Positions 43,908-52,675 are shown, counted from the stretch's first letter. The stretch is 64,000 nt of DNA from Pseudothauera hydrothermalis (GCF_003345255.1 NZ_CP029331.1:1550001-1614000); one strand, 5' to 3'. Program-made: numbers and translations. Notes: generated from the sequence alone by a model not told the origin.

Positions 43908-45487
43908 CAGGGCGCGGGCTTCCAGTTCATCGGCAGCAGTTCGTCGAGCCGGTCCATGCGGTGGCCGGGCAGGCGCGTGAGCACATCCTTCAGGTAGGCG
44001 TAGGGCTCAATGCCGTTCAACCGCGCCGTCTCGATCAGCGAGAGTGCCACGGCGGCGGCCCGTCCGCCACGTGGACTTCCGGCAAACAGCCAGTTCTTCC
44101 TCGAGATCGCCACCGGCCGCATCGCCCGCTCGGCGGTATTGTTGTCCGGCGCGAGCAGGCCACTGTCGGCAAACACGGTGAGCGCTGTCCAGTTCGACAG
44201 CGCGTAGGCAAACGCACGTCCCAGCGGCGAGCGCGGCAGCAGCGTCGGCTGGTGATGGGCGAGCCAACGGTGGAACGCGGTCAGCACCCGCCGGGTGCGC
44301 CCTTGGCGCACGCGCAGGCGTACGTCCGGGTCGGCCTCGGCCAGGCGACGCTCGATGCGGTAGATCAGCCCGATGAAGCGCAACGCGTCATCGGCCAGCC
44401 CGGGCGGCGCCCCCTTGGGGGCGGCCTTGATCACATCGAAGAACTTGCGCCGCACATGCGCCCAGCACGCCACATGGGTGACGCCCTCGCGGAAGCTGGC
44501 GTGGTAGCCGCTGTAGTCGTCGGCCTGCAGGTAGCCGCGCCACGCGCCCAGGATCCGGCGCGGATGCGTCCCGGATCGATCGGCCGTGAAGTCGTAGAGG
44601 GCGGCCGGAGCCACCTTGTGCCACTGACCCTCATCGTCCTTCTGTTGCCCGCCGGCCAGATAGACCCACATCCGGGCGGTGATCGTCTTGCCGGGGGCCT
44701 GAAGGGCCAGCGTGGTGTCGTCGGTGAAGATCACCGGGCTCGAGAGTACGTGGCGCTGCAGGGCCGGCATCAACACGGCGAGCAACTCGGTCGCATCGAG
44801 CACCCAGTCGCACAGCGTCTGACGTGACAGGGCAACGCCTTGGCGCGCAAAGATCCGCGACTGTCGCGCCAGCGGGCAGTGATCGAGGTATTTCGACACC
44901 ATCACGTGGGCGAGCAGCCCGGCGCCGGCGTTGCTCCTGAGCAGCGGCGAGCCCTGGGCCGTAGCAGTGCGCACGGTACTGCGGCCGTCGGCGCTCTCGC
45001 AGCGGTACTTCAGGCGCACGTTCTGGATCACTTCGAGCCGGGCGGGGATGTACTCGAGCAACTCCGAGACCTCCTCGCCGATGCGCTCGAGCGAGGCGTA
45101 GCCGGCCTTCTCGGCATCGGAGAGGTCGTGCTCGACGCGCCGGCGCGGCAGATCCGGGCTGATCGCCGGCCGCCCGCCCTTGCGCCGGGTGTGAGCGCCG
45201 ACCTCGCGCCGCTCCTCGGCCGGCACAGGGAACTGTACTGGGTCGGACCACAGTTCTGCCTGCCCGAGGTGGATCACCTCGCTGCGCGGCCCGAACAGGC
45301 GCCGCCGCAGCTCGACCAACTGGTGACGCAGGGTATCGAGCTGGGCGTCGAACTGCGCACGCATCGCCTGCATCTGCTGCCCCAGCTCGAGCACCAGATC
45401 CTGCAGCGGAGCAACCTCCGTGGGCAGGCTGGCGCGATCGATCGGGGCAGGCAGGTTCATGGGCCATGAGCATGCCAGCACCGGCAC
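43907..45487 (-). CDS. tnpC: IS66 transposase TnpC
   Basis: The 526-aa transposase has an N-terminal coiled-coil (LQDLVLELGQQMQAMRAQFD), a zinc-finger-like linker and a DDE domain: Asp in VIFTDDTTLAL, Asp in YLQADDYSGYH and Glu in DNNTAERAMRPVAI. The C-terminal IS66_C part (LIETARLNGIEPYAYLKDVL) is present. The ATG at 45460 is an alternative start. It overlaps the accessory gene at its 3' end. Confidence 0.95.
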   Translation of the reverse strand: MPVLACSWPMNLPAPIDRASLPTEVAPLQDLVLELGQQMQAMRAQFDAQLDTLRHQLVELRRRLFGPRSEVIHLGQAELWSDPVQFPVPAEERREVGAHTRRKGGRPAISPDLPRRRVEHDLSDAEKAGYASLERIGEEVSELLEYIPARLEVIQNVRLKYRCESADGRSTVRTATAQGSPLLRSNAGAGLLAHVMVSKYLDHCPLARQSRIFARQGVALSRQTLCDWVLDATELLAVLMPALQRHVLSSPVIFTDDTTLALQAPGKTITARMWVYLAGGQQKDDEGQWHKVAPAALYDFTADRSGTHPRRILGAWRGYLQADDYSGYHASFREGVTHVACWAHVRRKFFDVIKAAPKGAPPGLADDALRFIGLIYRIERRLAEADPDVRLRVRQGRTRRVLTAFHRWLAHHQPTLLPRSPLGRAFAYALSNWTALTVFADSGLLAPDNNTAERAMRPVAISRKNWLFAGSPRGGRAAAVALSLIETARLNGIEPYAYLKDVLTRLPGHRMDRLDELLPMNWKPAP

Positions 45488-45532
45488 CTCGGGTGAATGC
45501 GGTGAATCACCGATTGCCCACGCGGCCGCGAC

Positions 45533-45880
45533 TTACCCCACGACGCTGGCCGCCACCGGCGCCAGGCGGCGTGTCCGCGACAGATCGATACCATCGAGCC
45601 AGGCCAGCAACTCGCTCATCGCCAGGCCCTCAGCCGACAGCCGCGCGGGGTCGGTGAAACGCCCGCGCTCCAGGCGCTTGTACAGCACCCAGAACCCATG
45701 GCGGTCCCACACCAGCAGCTTGGCCTTGTCGCGGCGCCGACCGATGAACACGAACACCTGACCCGAGAGCGGGTTCATGCCCATGCAGCGCGACACGATC
45801 TGCGCGAGCCCATCGATCGACTTCCTCATGTCCACCGCTTCGCTATAGACGTGGGCGCGGATCGCCGAGGACAGGATCAC
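45533..45880 (-). CDS. tnpB: IS66 accessory protein TnpB (Orf2)
   Basis: The 115-aa protein has the IS66 Orf2 core: VDMRKSIDGLAQIVSR, LSGQVFVFIGRRRDKAKLLV and WDRHGFWVLYKRLERGRF. A longer frame goes up to 46120 but runs through tnpA. The GTG at 45880 overlaps the tnpA stop (GTGA) and gives the family length of 115 aa. It is required with TnpA and TnpC for IS66 transposition in studied members. Confidence 0.94.
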   Translation of the reverse strand: MILSSAIRAHVYSEAVDMRKSIDGLAQIVSRCMGMNPLSGQVFVFIGRRRDKAKLLVWDRHGFWVLYKRLERGRFTDPARLSAEGLAMSELLAWLDGIDLSRTRRLAPVAASVVG

Positions 45881-46272
45881 GGCAGCCGCGCCAGCACGCG
45901 ATCGAGCACCTGCCGCGCAGCCGCCCCGTGCAGGCGCAGCGTCATCGATTCGGGCAGCACGACTTCGATCTGCATCGCATCGACCTGCCCCGAGGAGGCT
46001 GGCTGCACGAGCGCGATGAACCGGCCGCCGGCTTCGCCCACTGCCGACCCTGCCTCGACAGCGGCCAGGCGGTTGATGCGGTGCCGGAACGTCGACAGCG
46101 CCAGGCCGGTGGCCTGGCAATACTGCGGAATGCTCAAGCCTTGCCGGCGCCGCTGCTGCTCATGCGAGCGCCAGAATGCATCGTCGCGATGCACGCGCCG
46201 CTGAACGCCCGCTTCGCCACGGTCCTGAGCCGGTGGTTCTTCCAGCGCCATCAGTCTGTCCTGCTCCATCAT
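45877..46272 (-). CDS. tnpA: IS66 accessory protein TnpA (Orf1)
   Basis: This 131-aa protein starts the IS66 operon. It has a helix-turn-helix-like part (QQRRRQGLSIPQYCQATGLA, LSTFRHRINRL) and a C-terminal strand-rich piece (IEVVLPESMTLRLHGAAARQ) typical of Orf1. AGGAGAG lies a few bases ahead of the ATG at 46272. It overlaps tnpB. Confidence 0.92.
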   Translation of the reverse strand: MMEQDRLMALEEPPAQDRGEAGVQRRVHRDDAFWRSHEQQRRRQGLSIPQYCQATGLALSTFRHRINRLAAVEAGSAVGEAGGRFIALVQPASSGQVDAMQIEVVLPESMTLRLHGAAARQVLDRVLARLP

Positions 46273-46741
46273 CGTCGCTCTCCTGAAGTGAATTCGGGAG
46301 CCGCAACGATCGGCGATTCAGCGCTGACCGGGAACTACGGGGTTGCTCGGACGGTTACGAACTGGTTACCGACCGACCCGGCAGCATGGCAGTCAATGGA
46401 TCGGGCGGTGGCGCCAAACAGCCCCAAACCCTTCCGAAACAACATGAGGCAAAAGTCTTCGCTCAGGAAATTGCCCAGGAGCTCTACAAGGGGCGCTCCA
46501 CCAATGCGTTCCGGCGTGCCATTCTGATCGCGCCGCCCGCCTTCATGGGCATGCTCAATGCCGTGCTGGACGGACCCACCGCGCAACTGGTTTCCGACCG
46601 CTTTGAAAAGGATTACACCAAGACGCCGGAACCGGTATTGGCCCAACGTTTGGCCGGCTGCATCTATCTGTAAAACCGTTTTTTCAAACGTCTCCCTTCA
46701 GGAGACGATGGGGCCGCCGCAGCGACGGCCCTGAAAGAGCC

Positions 46742-46766
46742 GCGGGGCGCTGGGCGCCCCGCTTTT
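46742..46766. terminator. Intrinsic terminator between host-attachment gene and DUF1566 gene
   Basis: GCGGGGCGC and GCGCCCCGC pair around a 3-base loop and are followed by TTTT. It lies 70 bp after the host-attachment stop codon and abuts the end of the convergent lipoprotein gene. Confidence 0.8.
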
Positions 46767-47404
46767 CATTTTCCGTCCGGCCGATACGGAGCGCCGCGCA
46801 CCAGGCGCACATGTTCGCGGTCGCGCCGATTGCCCGCACCGGTGACCGCGGTGCTGAAAGCCACCCCCCAAGCGGTGAAGTTCATGTTGCCGGGTGTCGC
46901 ACTCCAGAATTTTGCCGCTGGCGTGGCCGGGAATACCGCCGACAAGATGGCCGGCTGGCGAAAGCGGCCTGCACAGGCGCCGCCCGCCCCCTCGGCATCG
47001 GTGGCAAAACGCTGGCCGGAAGAACACCAGGTAATGGTCAGCAGCTCGTCGCGGGTCGGCAGCCGCCAATCGCTGTATCCCGCAAATTCGAACGTTTCGG
47101 CCAGCCTCAGCGCAGCCTCCCAGTCATGGCGCTCGGCTTCGCCTGCGCAGGTCTGTCCCGTCCAATGCTGGCCGACACTGCAGCGCATCCAGGTCAGAGC
47201 GGTGGCTTGGTCGCGCACCAAGGTGCCGTCGCCTTGCGGTTCAAAACGGGCGATTGCGGCAAGTTCGCGCTCGGACGGCGCAGCGGTCGGCGGCTCGACC
47301 GAGGCGGAGGCGGCCACTTGAGCGGGGTCAGTCCCTTGCGGTCCGCAAGCTACAAGCGTTAGTGAGGCAATCGGAAAAAGCCCCAAATTTCTGCAAAGGC
47401 TCAT
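46766..47404 (-). CDS. DUF1566 (Lcl C-terminal domain) lipoprotein
   Basis: The 212-aa protein starts MSLCRNLGLFPIASLTLVAC, a lipoprotein signal with lipobox LVAC, then a Ser/Pro-rich linker. The C-terminal domain has the DUF1566 pattern: DQATALTWMRCSVGQHW, HDWEAALRLAE, YSDWRLPTRDELLTI, FWSATP and VRLVRGA. The DUF1566 fold is C-type-lectin-like and often extracellular; Legionella Lcl is a collagen-like adhesin with it. The frame is open far upstream across ispF, but the lipobox fixes the start at 47404. Confidence 0.85.
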   Translation of the reverse strand: MSLCRNLGLFPIASLTLVACGPQGTDPAQVAASASVEPPTAAPSERELAAIARFEPQGDGTLVRDQATALTWMRCSVGQHWTGQTCAGEAERHDWEAALRLAETFEFAGYSDWRLPTRDELLTITWCSSGQRFATDAEGAGGACAGRFRQPAILSAVFPATPAAKFWSATPGNMNFTAWGVAFSTAVTGAGNRRDREHVRLVRGAPYRPDGK

Positions 47405-47484
47405 AGAAAATCCACCAGTTTTGGTTCGCCCCGCCGCCATTTTGGCGGCTTTGGCTGCGTGCGCCAAAGCGCCGATCGGGCTCG

Positions 47485-47976
47485 TCATCCCGCGCGAGCC
47501 GCCAACAAGGCCACTACCTGCGCGGCAATGCCTTCGCCGCGGCCGGTAAAGCCCAGCTTCTCGGTGGTCTTGCCCTTGATATTGATCGCCGCTGGCGCGC
47601 AACCCAGATCCGCGGCGATGTTGGCGACCATCGCCGGCACGTGCGGCAGGATTTTTGGTGCGCGGCAGATCACCGTGGCGTCGATGTTGGCCACTTGCCA
47701 GCCCGCCGCTTCTACCTGCGCCCACGCCGCGCGCAGCAGCACACGGCTGTCGGCCCCGGCATATGCGCGATCGGTGTCGGGGAACAAGCGGCCGATGTCG
47801 CCCAGCCCCGCGGCGCCCAGCAGAGCGTCGGTCAGCGCATGCAGCAGCACGTCGGCGTCGGAATGGCCCAATAGCCCGTGCTCGAAAGGAAGGGTCACGC
47901 CGCCGACGATCAGCGGCCGCCCGGGTACCAAGGCATGCACGTCGAAACCCTGACCGATACGGAAGGCGAAGTTCAT
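47485..47976 (-). CDS. ispF: 2-C-methyl-D-erythritol 2,4-cyclodiphosphate synthase
   Basis: IspF makes MEcPP in the non-mevalonate isoprenoid pathway. The 163-aa protein has GQGFDVHAL (metal ligands Asp and His) at the N-terminus, [20 protein letters not shown], and the C-terminal [20 protein letters not shown]. The ATG at 47976 matches the family start. ispD is 15 bp upstream on the same strand. Confidence 0.96.
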   Translation of the reverse strand: MNFAFRIGQGFDVHALVPGRPLIVGGVTLPFEHGLLGHSDADVLLHALTDALLGAAGLGDIGRLFPDTDRAYAGADSRVLLRAAWAQVEAAGWQVANIDATVICRAPKILPHVPAMVANIAADLGCAPAAINIKGKTTEKLGFTGRGEGIAAQVVALLAARAG

Positions 47977-47991
47977 CGGGGTAAGCACTCT

Positions 47992-48693
47992 TTAATTGTC
48001 ACGGTTTTGCAGAATCCACTCGGCCAGATGCAGATCCAGCGGATAGGTGACCTTGAGGTTGGTGGGGTCGCCTTGGATCAGCCGCGGATGCAGACCCGCG
48101 GCTTCGATTGCGCTGGCCTCATCGGTCACCCCATGGGTCGACTCCAGCGCGCGACGCAGCATCACGTAGCGGAACATCTGCGGTGTCTGCGCCTGCCACA
48201 GGCTGTCGCGCGGCACGGTACGCTGCACCCGGCGCTGGCCGTCGGCCTGCTTGAGCGTGTCGGCCACAGGTACCGCAAGCAGTCCGCCGACCTCATCATG
48301 TGCCAGTTCGCGCACCAGTTTGTCGATGTGCCAGGGCGCAAGGCAAGGACGCGCGGCATCGTGCACCAGCACCCAGTCCGACTGTTCCGCTTCGCCGGCG
48401 ATTGCCCGCAAGCCGCCCAGCACGCTGTCTGCACGGCTCGCACCGCCGCAGAACAGCGGCACCAGCTTGGGACCGAATGCAGACCAGTCATGGCGCGCCC
48501 AATGCTTGTCGTCTACCGACAGCACGACGAACACCTTGTCGATCTGCGTGGCAGCGCACAGTACCGCCAGCGCATGATGGATCAGCGGGCGACCCAGCAA
48601 GGGCAGATACTGCTTGGGCGTGTCCGCCCCCATGCGGCTGCCGCTGCCAGCGGCAGGCACGATGGCGAAATGACGGGGACGAAAAGTCTGCAT
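47992..48693 (-). CDS. ispD: 2-C-methyl-D-erythritol 4-phosphate cytidylyltransferase
   Basis: IspD transfers CMP to MEP. The 233-aa protein has AIVPAAGSGSRMGADTPKQY (nucleotide binding) near the N-terminus, SDWVLVHDAARPCL, and GDPTNLKVTYPLDLHLAEWI at the C-terminus. The frame extends to 48939, but the ATG at 48693 gives the standard length. It precedes ispF as in many bacteria. Confidence 0.95.
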   Translation of the reverse strand: MQTFRPRHFAIVPAAGSGSRMGADTPKQYLPLLGRPLIHHALAVLCAATQIDKVFVVLSVDDKHWARHDWSAFGPKLVPLFCGGASRADSVLGGLRAIAGEAEQSDWVLVHDAARPCLAPWHIDKLVRELAHDEVGGLLAVPVADTLKQADGQRRVQRTVPRDSLWQAQTPQMFRYVMLRRALESTHGVTDEASAIEAAGLHPRLIQGDPTNLKVTYPLDLHLAEWILQNRDN

Positions 48694-48817
48694 GGCGCGC
48701 GATTCTAGCCCGGAATGGCGCCGCCGCGGCAAAGCACGGCCTCGACGGCCCAAGCCGCTTGAATTAGAGTTGCCAAAATCTGACCGGTCTTCGAACACCC
48801 GCCATCCTGCACACCTC

Positions 48818-50092
48818 ATGCCGTTTTCCGTTCCTTTCGATTCTGCCCAGGGTGAGGCCTTTTTGATCGCCATTGGCATTGGCCTGTTGATCGGCCTGGA
48901 GCGTGAACGGGTAGCCTCGGCGCGTGCCGGTTTGCGCACCTTTGGGCTGGTGGGCCTGTTCGGGGCGCTGACCGGTTTGCTGGGTCAGCATCTGCAAAGC
49001 ATTGCACCGCTGGTGGTCGGGCTGGCGCTGGTGGGCACCATGATCGTTGCCGCCTACTTGCGTCACCCCGACCCCACCGACCCCGGTACCACTTCGGTAG
49101 CAGCCTTGCTGGTGTGCTTCTGTTTGGGCGCCGCGGTGTGGTACGGCTATGCGCAGATTGCGGTGATGCTGGCCGTGGGCACTACCGTGCTGCTCTACTT
49201 CAAGGCGCAACTGCGCGGGATCGCCACTCGCTTGGGGCCCAAAGACTGGATTTCCATTCTGCAGTTCGGCGTTCTGTCGCTGGTCATTCTGCCCATTCTG
49301 CCAAATGAGGAGTTCGGCCCCTTCGAAGCGCTCAATCCTTATCAGGTTTGGTGGATGGTGGTGCTGATCTCTGGCGTCAGCCTGGCCGGCTATGCCGCCC
49401 TGCAATTGGCAGGCGCCCGTTACGGCGCAGCCTTTGTCGGCGTCTTTGGCGGCTTGGCGTCGAGCACCGCCACCACCATGGTGTATGCACGCCAAGCGCG
49501 CTCCGCACCCGCGATGGCATCGATGGCGGCACTGGTGATCGTGCTGGCCAACCTGGTGATGGTGGTACGTGTGGGCATCATTGCCTCGGTGGTCGCGCCG
49601 GGCGTGGTGACGCATTTGCTGGGGATCATCGTTCCGGCCTTGGTGCTGGGCGTACTTGCCCTGGCGTGGAACTGGCGACGACTCGATGAGCGCGGCCAAG
49701 TGCTGCTGCCGGCAACATCCAACCCCACCGAGTTGCGTACCGCACTGGGCTTTGGTGCGCTTTATGCAGTGGTGCTGTTCATTGCCGCATGGCTGACCGA
49801 GATCGCCGGCAATCGCGGGCTTTATGTGCTGGCCGTGGTCACCGGCCTGACCGACATCGATGCCATCGCACTGACCAGTTTGAGGCTGTTCGCGCTGGAC
49901 AAGCTGGCCTTGTCGCCCACGGTCATTGTCATCGGACTGGGCATGCTGGCCAACCTGGCCTTCAAGACCGGTCTGGCGGTGGCCATCGGCGGCCGAGCGC
50001 TGGGCGCAAAGGTCCTAGGCGGCATGGGCGCGGTGGCGATCGGGCTGATCGGCGGCATGGCCTGGCGTGCGCTCTGGGCACCGGGCCTATAA
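48818..50092 (+). CDS. MgtC/SapB and DUF4010 domain membrane protein
   Basis: The 424-aa protein has an N-terminal MgtC-like domain (FLIAIGIGLLIGLERERVAS, AGLRTFGLVGLFGALTGLLG, DPGTTSVAALLVCFCLGAAV) and a C-terminal DUF4010 domain, about 12 membrane segments in all. The function is unknown; MgtC itself is a regulator of Mg/phosphate homeostasis. The first ATG with sensible hydrophobicity is at 48818. It is divergent from ispD. Confidence 0.9.
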   Translation: MPFSVPFDSAQGEAFLIAIGIGLLIGLERERVASARAGLRTFGLVGLFGALTGLLGQHLQSIAPLVVGLALVGTMIVAAYLRHPDPTDPGTTSVAALLVCFCLGAAVWYGYAQIAVMLAVGTTVLLYFKAQLRGIATRLGPKDWISILQFGVLSLVILPILPNEEFGPFEALNPYQVWWMVVLISGVSLAGYAALQLAGARYGAAFVGVFGGLASSTATTMVYARQARSAPAMASMAALVIVLANLVMVVRVGIIASVVAPGVVTHLLGIIVPALVLGVLALAWNWRRLDERGQVLLPATSNPTELRTALGFGALYAVVLFIAAWLTEIAGNRGLYVLAVVTGLTDIDAIALTSLRLFALDKLALSPTVIVIGLGMLANLAFKTGLAVAIGGRALGAKVLGGMGAVAIGLIGGMAWRALWAPGL

Positions 50093-50140
50093 TCGGCCGA
50101 TCCAAGATCGGCTGTCCAAGTTGCCCCACAGGACCCGCTC

Positions 50141-50281
50141 ATGGCCAACGCTTCGGTCAGCCCCCCTGCAGTTGCCGGCCTGTTCTACCCAGCCTAAACG
50201 CGAACGCTCAGCGCCCAGATCCAGAGAATGTTGGCAAGGCTGCTGCGTACGGCCGGCTTGGCGCTCGATCGGCTCGCGTGA
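50141..50281 (+). pseudogene. Relic of a MEMO1/AmmeMemoRadiSam protein B gene
   Basis: The reading frame from the ATG at 50141 gives MANASVSPPAVAGLFYPA, then TAA, then TRTLSAQIQRMLARLLRTAG and a further stop at 50279-50281. Intact MEMO family proteins begin V-R-x-P-A-V-A-G-x-F-Y-P-A-D-P-x-x-L-x-x-x-V-x-x-x-L-A, so the start and spacing fit. The family is a dioxygenase-like fold. Nothing after 50281 resembles the rest of the family. Only the first 40 or so codons remain, with two stops. Confidence 0.6.
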
Positions 50282-50332
50282 GCTATTCGATGCGTCCCGA
50301 ACCACACCCGCCAGGATTGGATCTGTCGGGAT

Positions 50333-51127
50333 TCATCCTGTCCGTCTGAACTTCAGGCGGCAAGCCAGAAGAATGAAAATGCCGATACCCAATTCCAGCA
50401 CTTCCTCGAGCGCGCCCGCGTGTAGGTCGATGACCGGATCCAGGACGATGCCCACATCGGCCAGTTTGCGACCCACGCCATCTAACAGGCCGTTGAAAAA
50501 CTACTGCGGTGGGCCATCTGCGGCGTTGCGCGGTGCTCGCTTCCTCGCCTATCTATTTGATATGTCTCGGTCGCTGCGCTCCGTGCGCCTTGCATCTGGC
50601 CATCCTCGCTACGTTTTTCAACGGCCTGCTAACGCCTTGCTCGCCAACACCAGGAGAATCGCCATCGCCCAGCCCCAGGCCTCGACCGATCGTGCGTGCA
50701 ATGCGCGTACAAAGCTCAGGCCATCGCGCCGAACGATGGTGACCAACACATACAGCGCCAGCGCGAGTACCGCGCCGCCGATGAGCTTCTGATGCAACGG
50801 CACCAGAGGCGAAAACAGAAACTTGCTTTTGAGTACTCCCACTTCGGTGAACCGTTTATCGAAATCCGCTTCGCGCATCGCAAACAGCACCATCAGCACC
50901 ACATAAGGCCAGGCGCGAGCACGTTGCGCCCAGCTGAGCATACACGCAGCACAGACCAGGTAGAGCACCGCGCTGAGCGTCTCGATGAACCCGCCTTCTT
51001 TGAGCAACCAGATTCGCGCCGTCTCATCCAATGGCACACTCAACGCAAACAACAACCCCAGCCCAAGTCCGGTGATCAGGTAGGCACGCAGCGTCTGCTT
51101 TTCCAGCAAGGCATCGGAATACGTCAT
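50333..51127 (-). pseudogene. Multi-helix membrane protein gene interrupted by a miniature element
   Basis: The start at 51127 (MTYSDALLEKQTLRAYLITG) leads into about five membrane helices and runs to VLASKAL. The miniature element then adds only AGR and a TGA stop (50618-50620). Beyond the element, 50333-50482 resumes in the same frame as DGVGRKLADVGIVLDPVIDL, HAGALEEVLELGIGIFILLA and CRLKFRRTG to a TGA. Removing the element and one TAA copy joins SKA-L-DGVGRKLADVGI cleanly. The protein family has no function I can name. The truncated 169-aa product may still be made. Confidence 0.85.
50486..50629 (+). mobile_element. Miniature inverted-repeat element, copy B, complete (144 bp)
   Basis: The terminal inverted repeats are CAGGCCGTTGAAAAAC (left) and, on the other strand, GCAGGCCGTTGAAAAACG (right). 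TAA flanks both sides (50483-50485 and 50630-50632), a 3-bp target duplication. There is no coding sequence. It interrupts a membrane-protein gene. Copy A is at 25991 and partial ends are at 4181 and 6346. The transposase that moves it is not in the window. Confidence 0.88.
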
Positions 51128-51395
51128 AAGTCCTCAAAACACCACGGCGCGCGATCGCATGACACCCCATCGCCCGCGATTCGACAAAAGCTGAGCTATC
51201 TACAGGAAGAGCCAGATCGATACAAGTCAAACCACCGTCGGTATTTTGTGCTGGCTACCGACTGCCTGCTCGATACTGTGCTAGGTTGAACGTTGACTAG
51301 AATAAATACCGAAATCCGACGCGCAGCGTTCATTTGAAGCGTGTTGCCTGACGCCATCTTAGCAATCGTTCTACCACCCCGCCCCGGATCGCCGC

Positions 51396-52064
51396 ATGAA
51401 ACTGCGTCACTCGTCGATCAGTATTCCCAGCGCCCAGGCATGGCTCGATGCCCTGCTATGCCACGCGCCCAATGTGCATGCACTGGCATTGATCGTCCAA
51501 CCTTGGGCCACGCCGCCGGGCGCAGCGCGTGAAAATACATTGACCCAGACGCTGCACGCGGCCGGTTTCGGCACGCTCACGGTAGATTTACTGACCGCCC
51601 AAGAGCAAGCCCGCGACCCCGACGCCTGCTTCAATGTGCCGCAGCTTGCGCTTCGCATCGACGGCGTGCGCGACTGGATTGCGCATCAGCCCATGCTCGG
51701 CACCTTACAGGTGGGCCTGTTGGCTTCAGGCACCGCATGTGCCGCAGCGATTCGCGCCGCGGCACGCCACCCTGAGCATTACAGCGCGCTGGTCTGCCTG
51801 GGCGGCCGTGCGGACCTGGCTGGCACCAAACCGCTGACTTCGCTGGTCACACCGACTCTTTTCGCGGTGGATGAACAAGATCCGGACTTACCGATCTTGC
51901 GCCAAGCCTATGCACACTTGGTCTGCCAGCGCAGTTGGCAGCCGGTTGCCGCAACCGATGACCATCTCGACGCTGCCGGCACAGCCCGTCTGGCGGTCGA
52001 CTGGCTGTTGCGCCATCCCAGAGCGCCGGCAGCGGATGCGGAAGCGATCGCCAGCGCGCACTGA
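51396..52064 (+). CDS. Alpha/beta-hydrolase-like protein
   Basis: The 222-aa protein resembles dienelactone-hydrolase-like enzymes. It has a strand-helix pattern with GLLASGTACAAAIRAAARHP around the likely nucleophile Ser, LFAVDEQDPDLP where the acidic residue is expected, and ATDDHLDAAGTARLA with the His. The nucleophile elbow (A-S-G-T) is not the usual G-x-S-x-G, so activity is uncertain. The SprA-like gene follows 8 bp later. The substrate is unknown. Confidence 0.65.
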   Translation: MKLRHSSISIPSAQAWLDALLCHAPNVHALALIVQPWATPPGAARENTLTQTLHAAGFGTLTVDLLTAQEQARDPDACFNVPQLALRIDGVRDWIAHQPMLGTLQVGLLASGTACAAAIRAAARHPEHYSALVCLGGRADLAGTKPLTSLVTPTLFAVDEQDPDLPILRQAYAHLVCQRSWQPVAATDDHLDAAGTARLAVDWLLRHPRAPAADAEAIASAH

Positions 52065-52072
52065 CGCTACCG

Positions 52073-52675
52073 ATGATTGCCCCGCTCACCTTTGCCAACC
52101 GCTATGACTACTTCCCGTCGGCCGCGCGTGTCGGGGCGGATGAGCGCGGTGTTCGCGCCGACCCGGCCAACTCTGAGTCCGGGTCGGCCACGGGCGGGCT
52201 CAGTCCACAAGCGCGCCAGAAGGTGGCCGAACTGCAAAGGCGCGACCGCGAAGTTCGTGCCCATGAGCTGGCCCATGTAGCCGCAGGTGCCGGGCTGATC
52301 ACCCGGGGCGCAAACTTCACCTATGTCACCGGACCGGACGGGCAGCGCTACGCAGTGGCTGGCGACGTGCGCATCGACACCTCCCCCGGCCGCACCCCGG
52401 AAGAGACGTTGCGACGCGCCGAACAAGTGCGGGCGGCCGCCCTGGCCCCCGCCGATCCTTCGCCGCAGGACTATGCCGTCGCCGCCGAAGCCGCCCGCAT
52501 GGCCGCCGAGGCACGACAAGCGTTGGCTGCCGAACGCCGGCAGGAGCAAACGACGGAGGTATCGGGCAGCGCGCCGCTCACTGCAGCCACCGACAAGGCC
52601 AATCAGGCCGCGCGCTTTGCGCCCGCTGCGCTGAGACCCCAGACAATCGGGCGCCTCATCGATCTGTTCGCCTAG
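52073..52675 (+). CDS. SprA-related putative metalloprotease
   Basis: The 200-aa protein has an HExxH-type motif in REVRAHELAHVAAGAGLITRG, then FTYVTGPDGQRYAVAGDVRID, the signature of the SprA-related family (also called putative metalloprotease CJM1_0395 family). The flanks are disordered and rich in Ala, Arg and Gln. Family function is unknown; its Shewanella namesake SprA is associated with stress or biofilm genes only loosely. It is 8 bp after the hydrolase gene. Confidence 0.85.
   Translation: MIAPLTFANRYDYFPSAARVGADERGVRADPANSESGSATGGLSPQARQKVAELQRRDREVRAHELAHVAAGAGLITRGANFTYVTGPDGQRYAVAGDVRIDTSPGRTPEETLRRAEQVRAAALAPADPSPQDYAVAAEAARMAAEARQALAAERRQEQTTEVSGSAPLTAATDKANQAARFAPAALRPQTIGRLIDLFA

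Larger units (their letters stand above)
43355..46358 (-). mobile_element. IS66-family insertion sequence, 3004 bp, complete
   Basis: The left end is GTAACCGTCCGAGCGACCCC and the right end, on the other strand, is GTAACCGTCCGAGCAACCCC (one mismatch in 20). GAACTGGT flanks both sides (43347-43354 and 46359-46366), the 8-bp target duplication typical of IS66. It holds tnpA, tnpB and tnpC in order on the minus strand plus a fourth gene at the distal end. All frames are intact, and the target gene would be restored by precise loss, so the insertion looks recent. Confidence 0.96.
43221..46673 (+). pseudogene. Host attachment protein gene split by IS66
   Basis: The 5' part at 43221-43354 encodes MTITWILVANASLCRLYENL and GPKKGLKLVKELIHPQSRQKNAELV. 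The 3' part at 46367-46673 encodes TDRPG, GSGGGAKQPQTLPKQHEAKV and the C-terminal domain ending EPVLAQRLAGCIYL. Together they are a host-attachment-protein family member (protein required for attachment to host cells). Removing the element and one copy of the GAACTGGT duplication gives a continuous 441-nt frame (146 aa), so the gene was intact until a recent insertion. GGAGG lies 7 bases before the ATG. The 5' fragment now ends at a TAA in the element (43356-43358). Confidence 0.9.
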
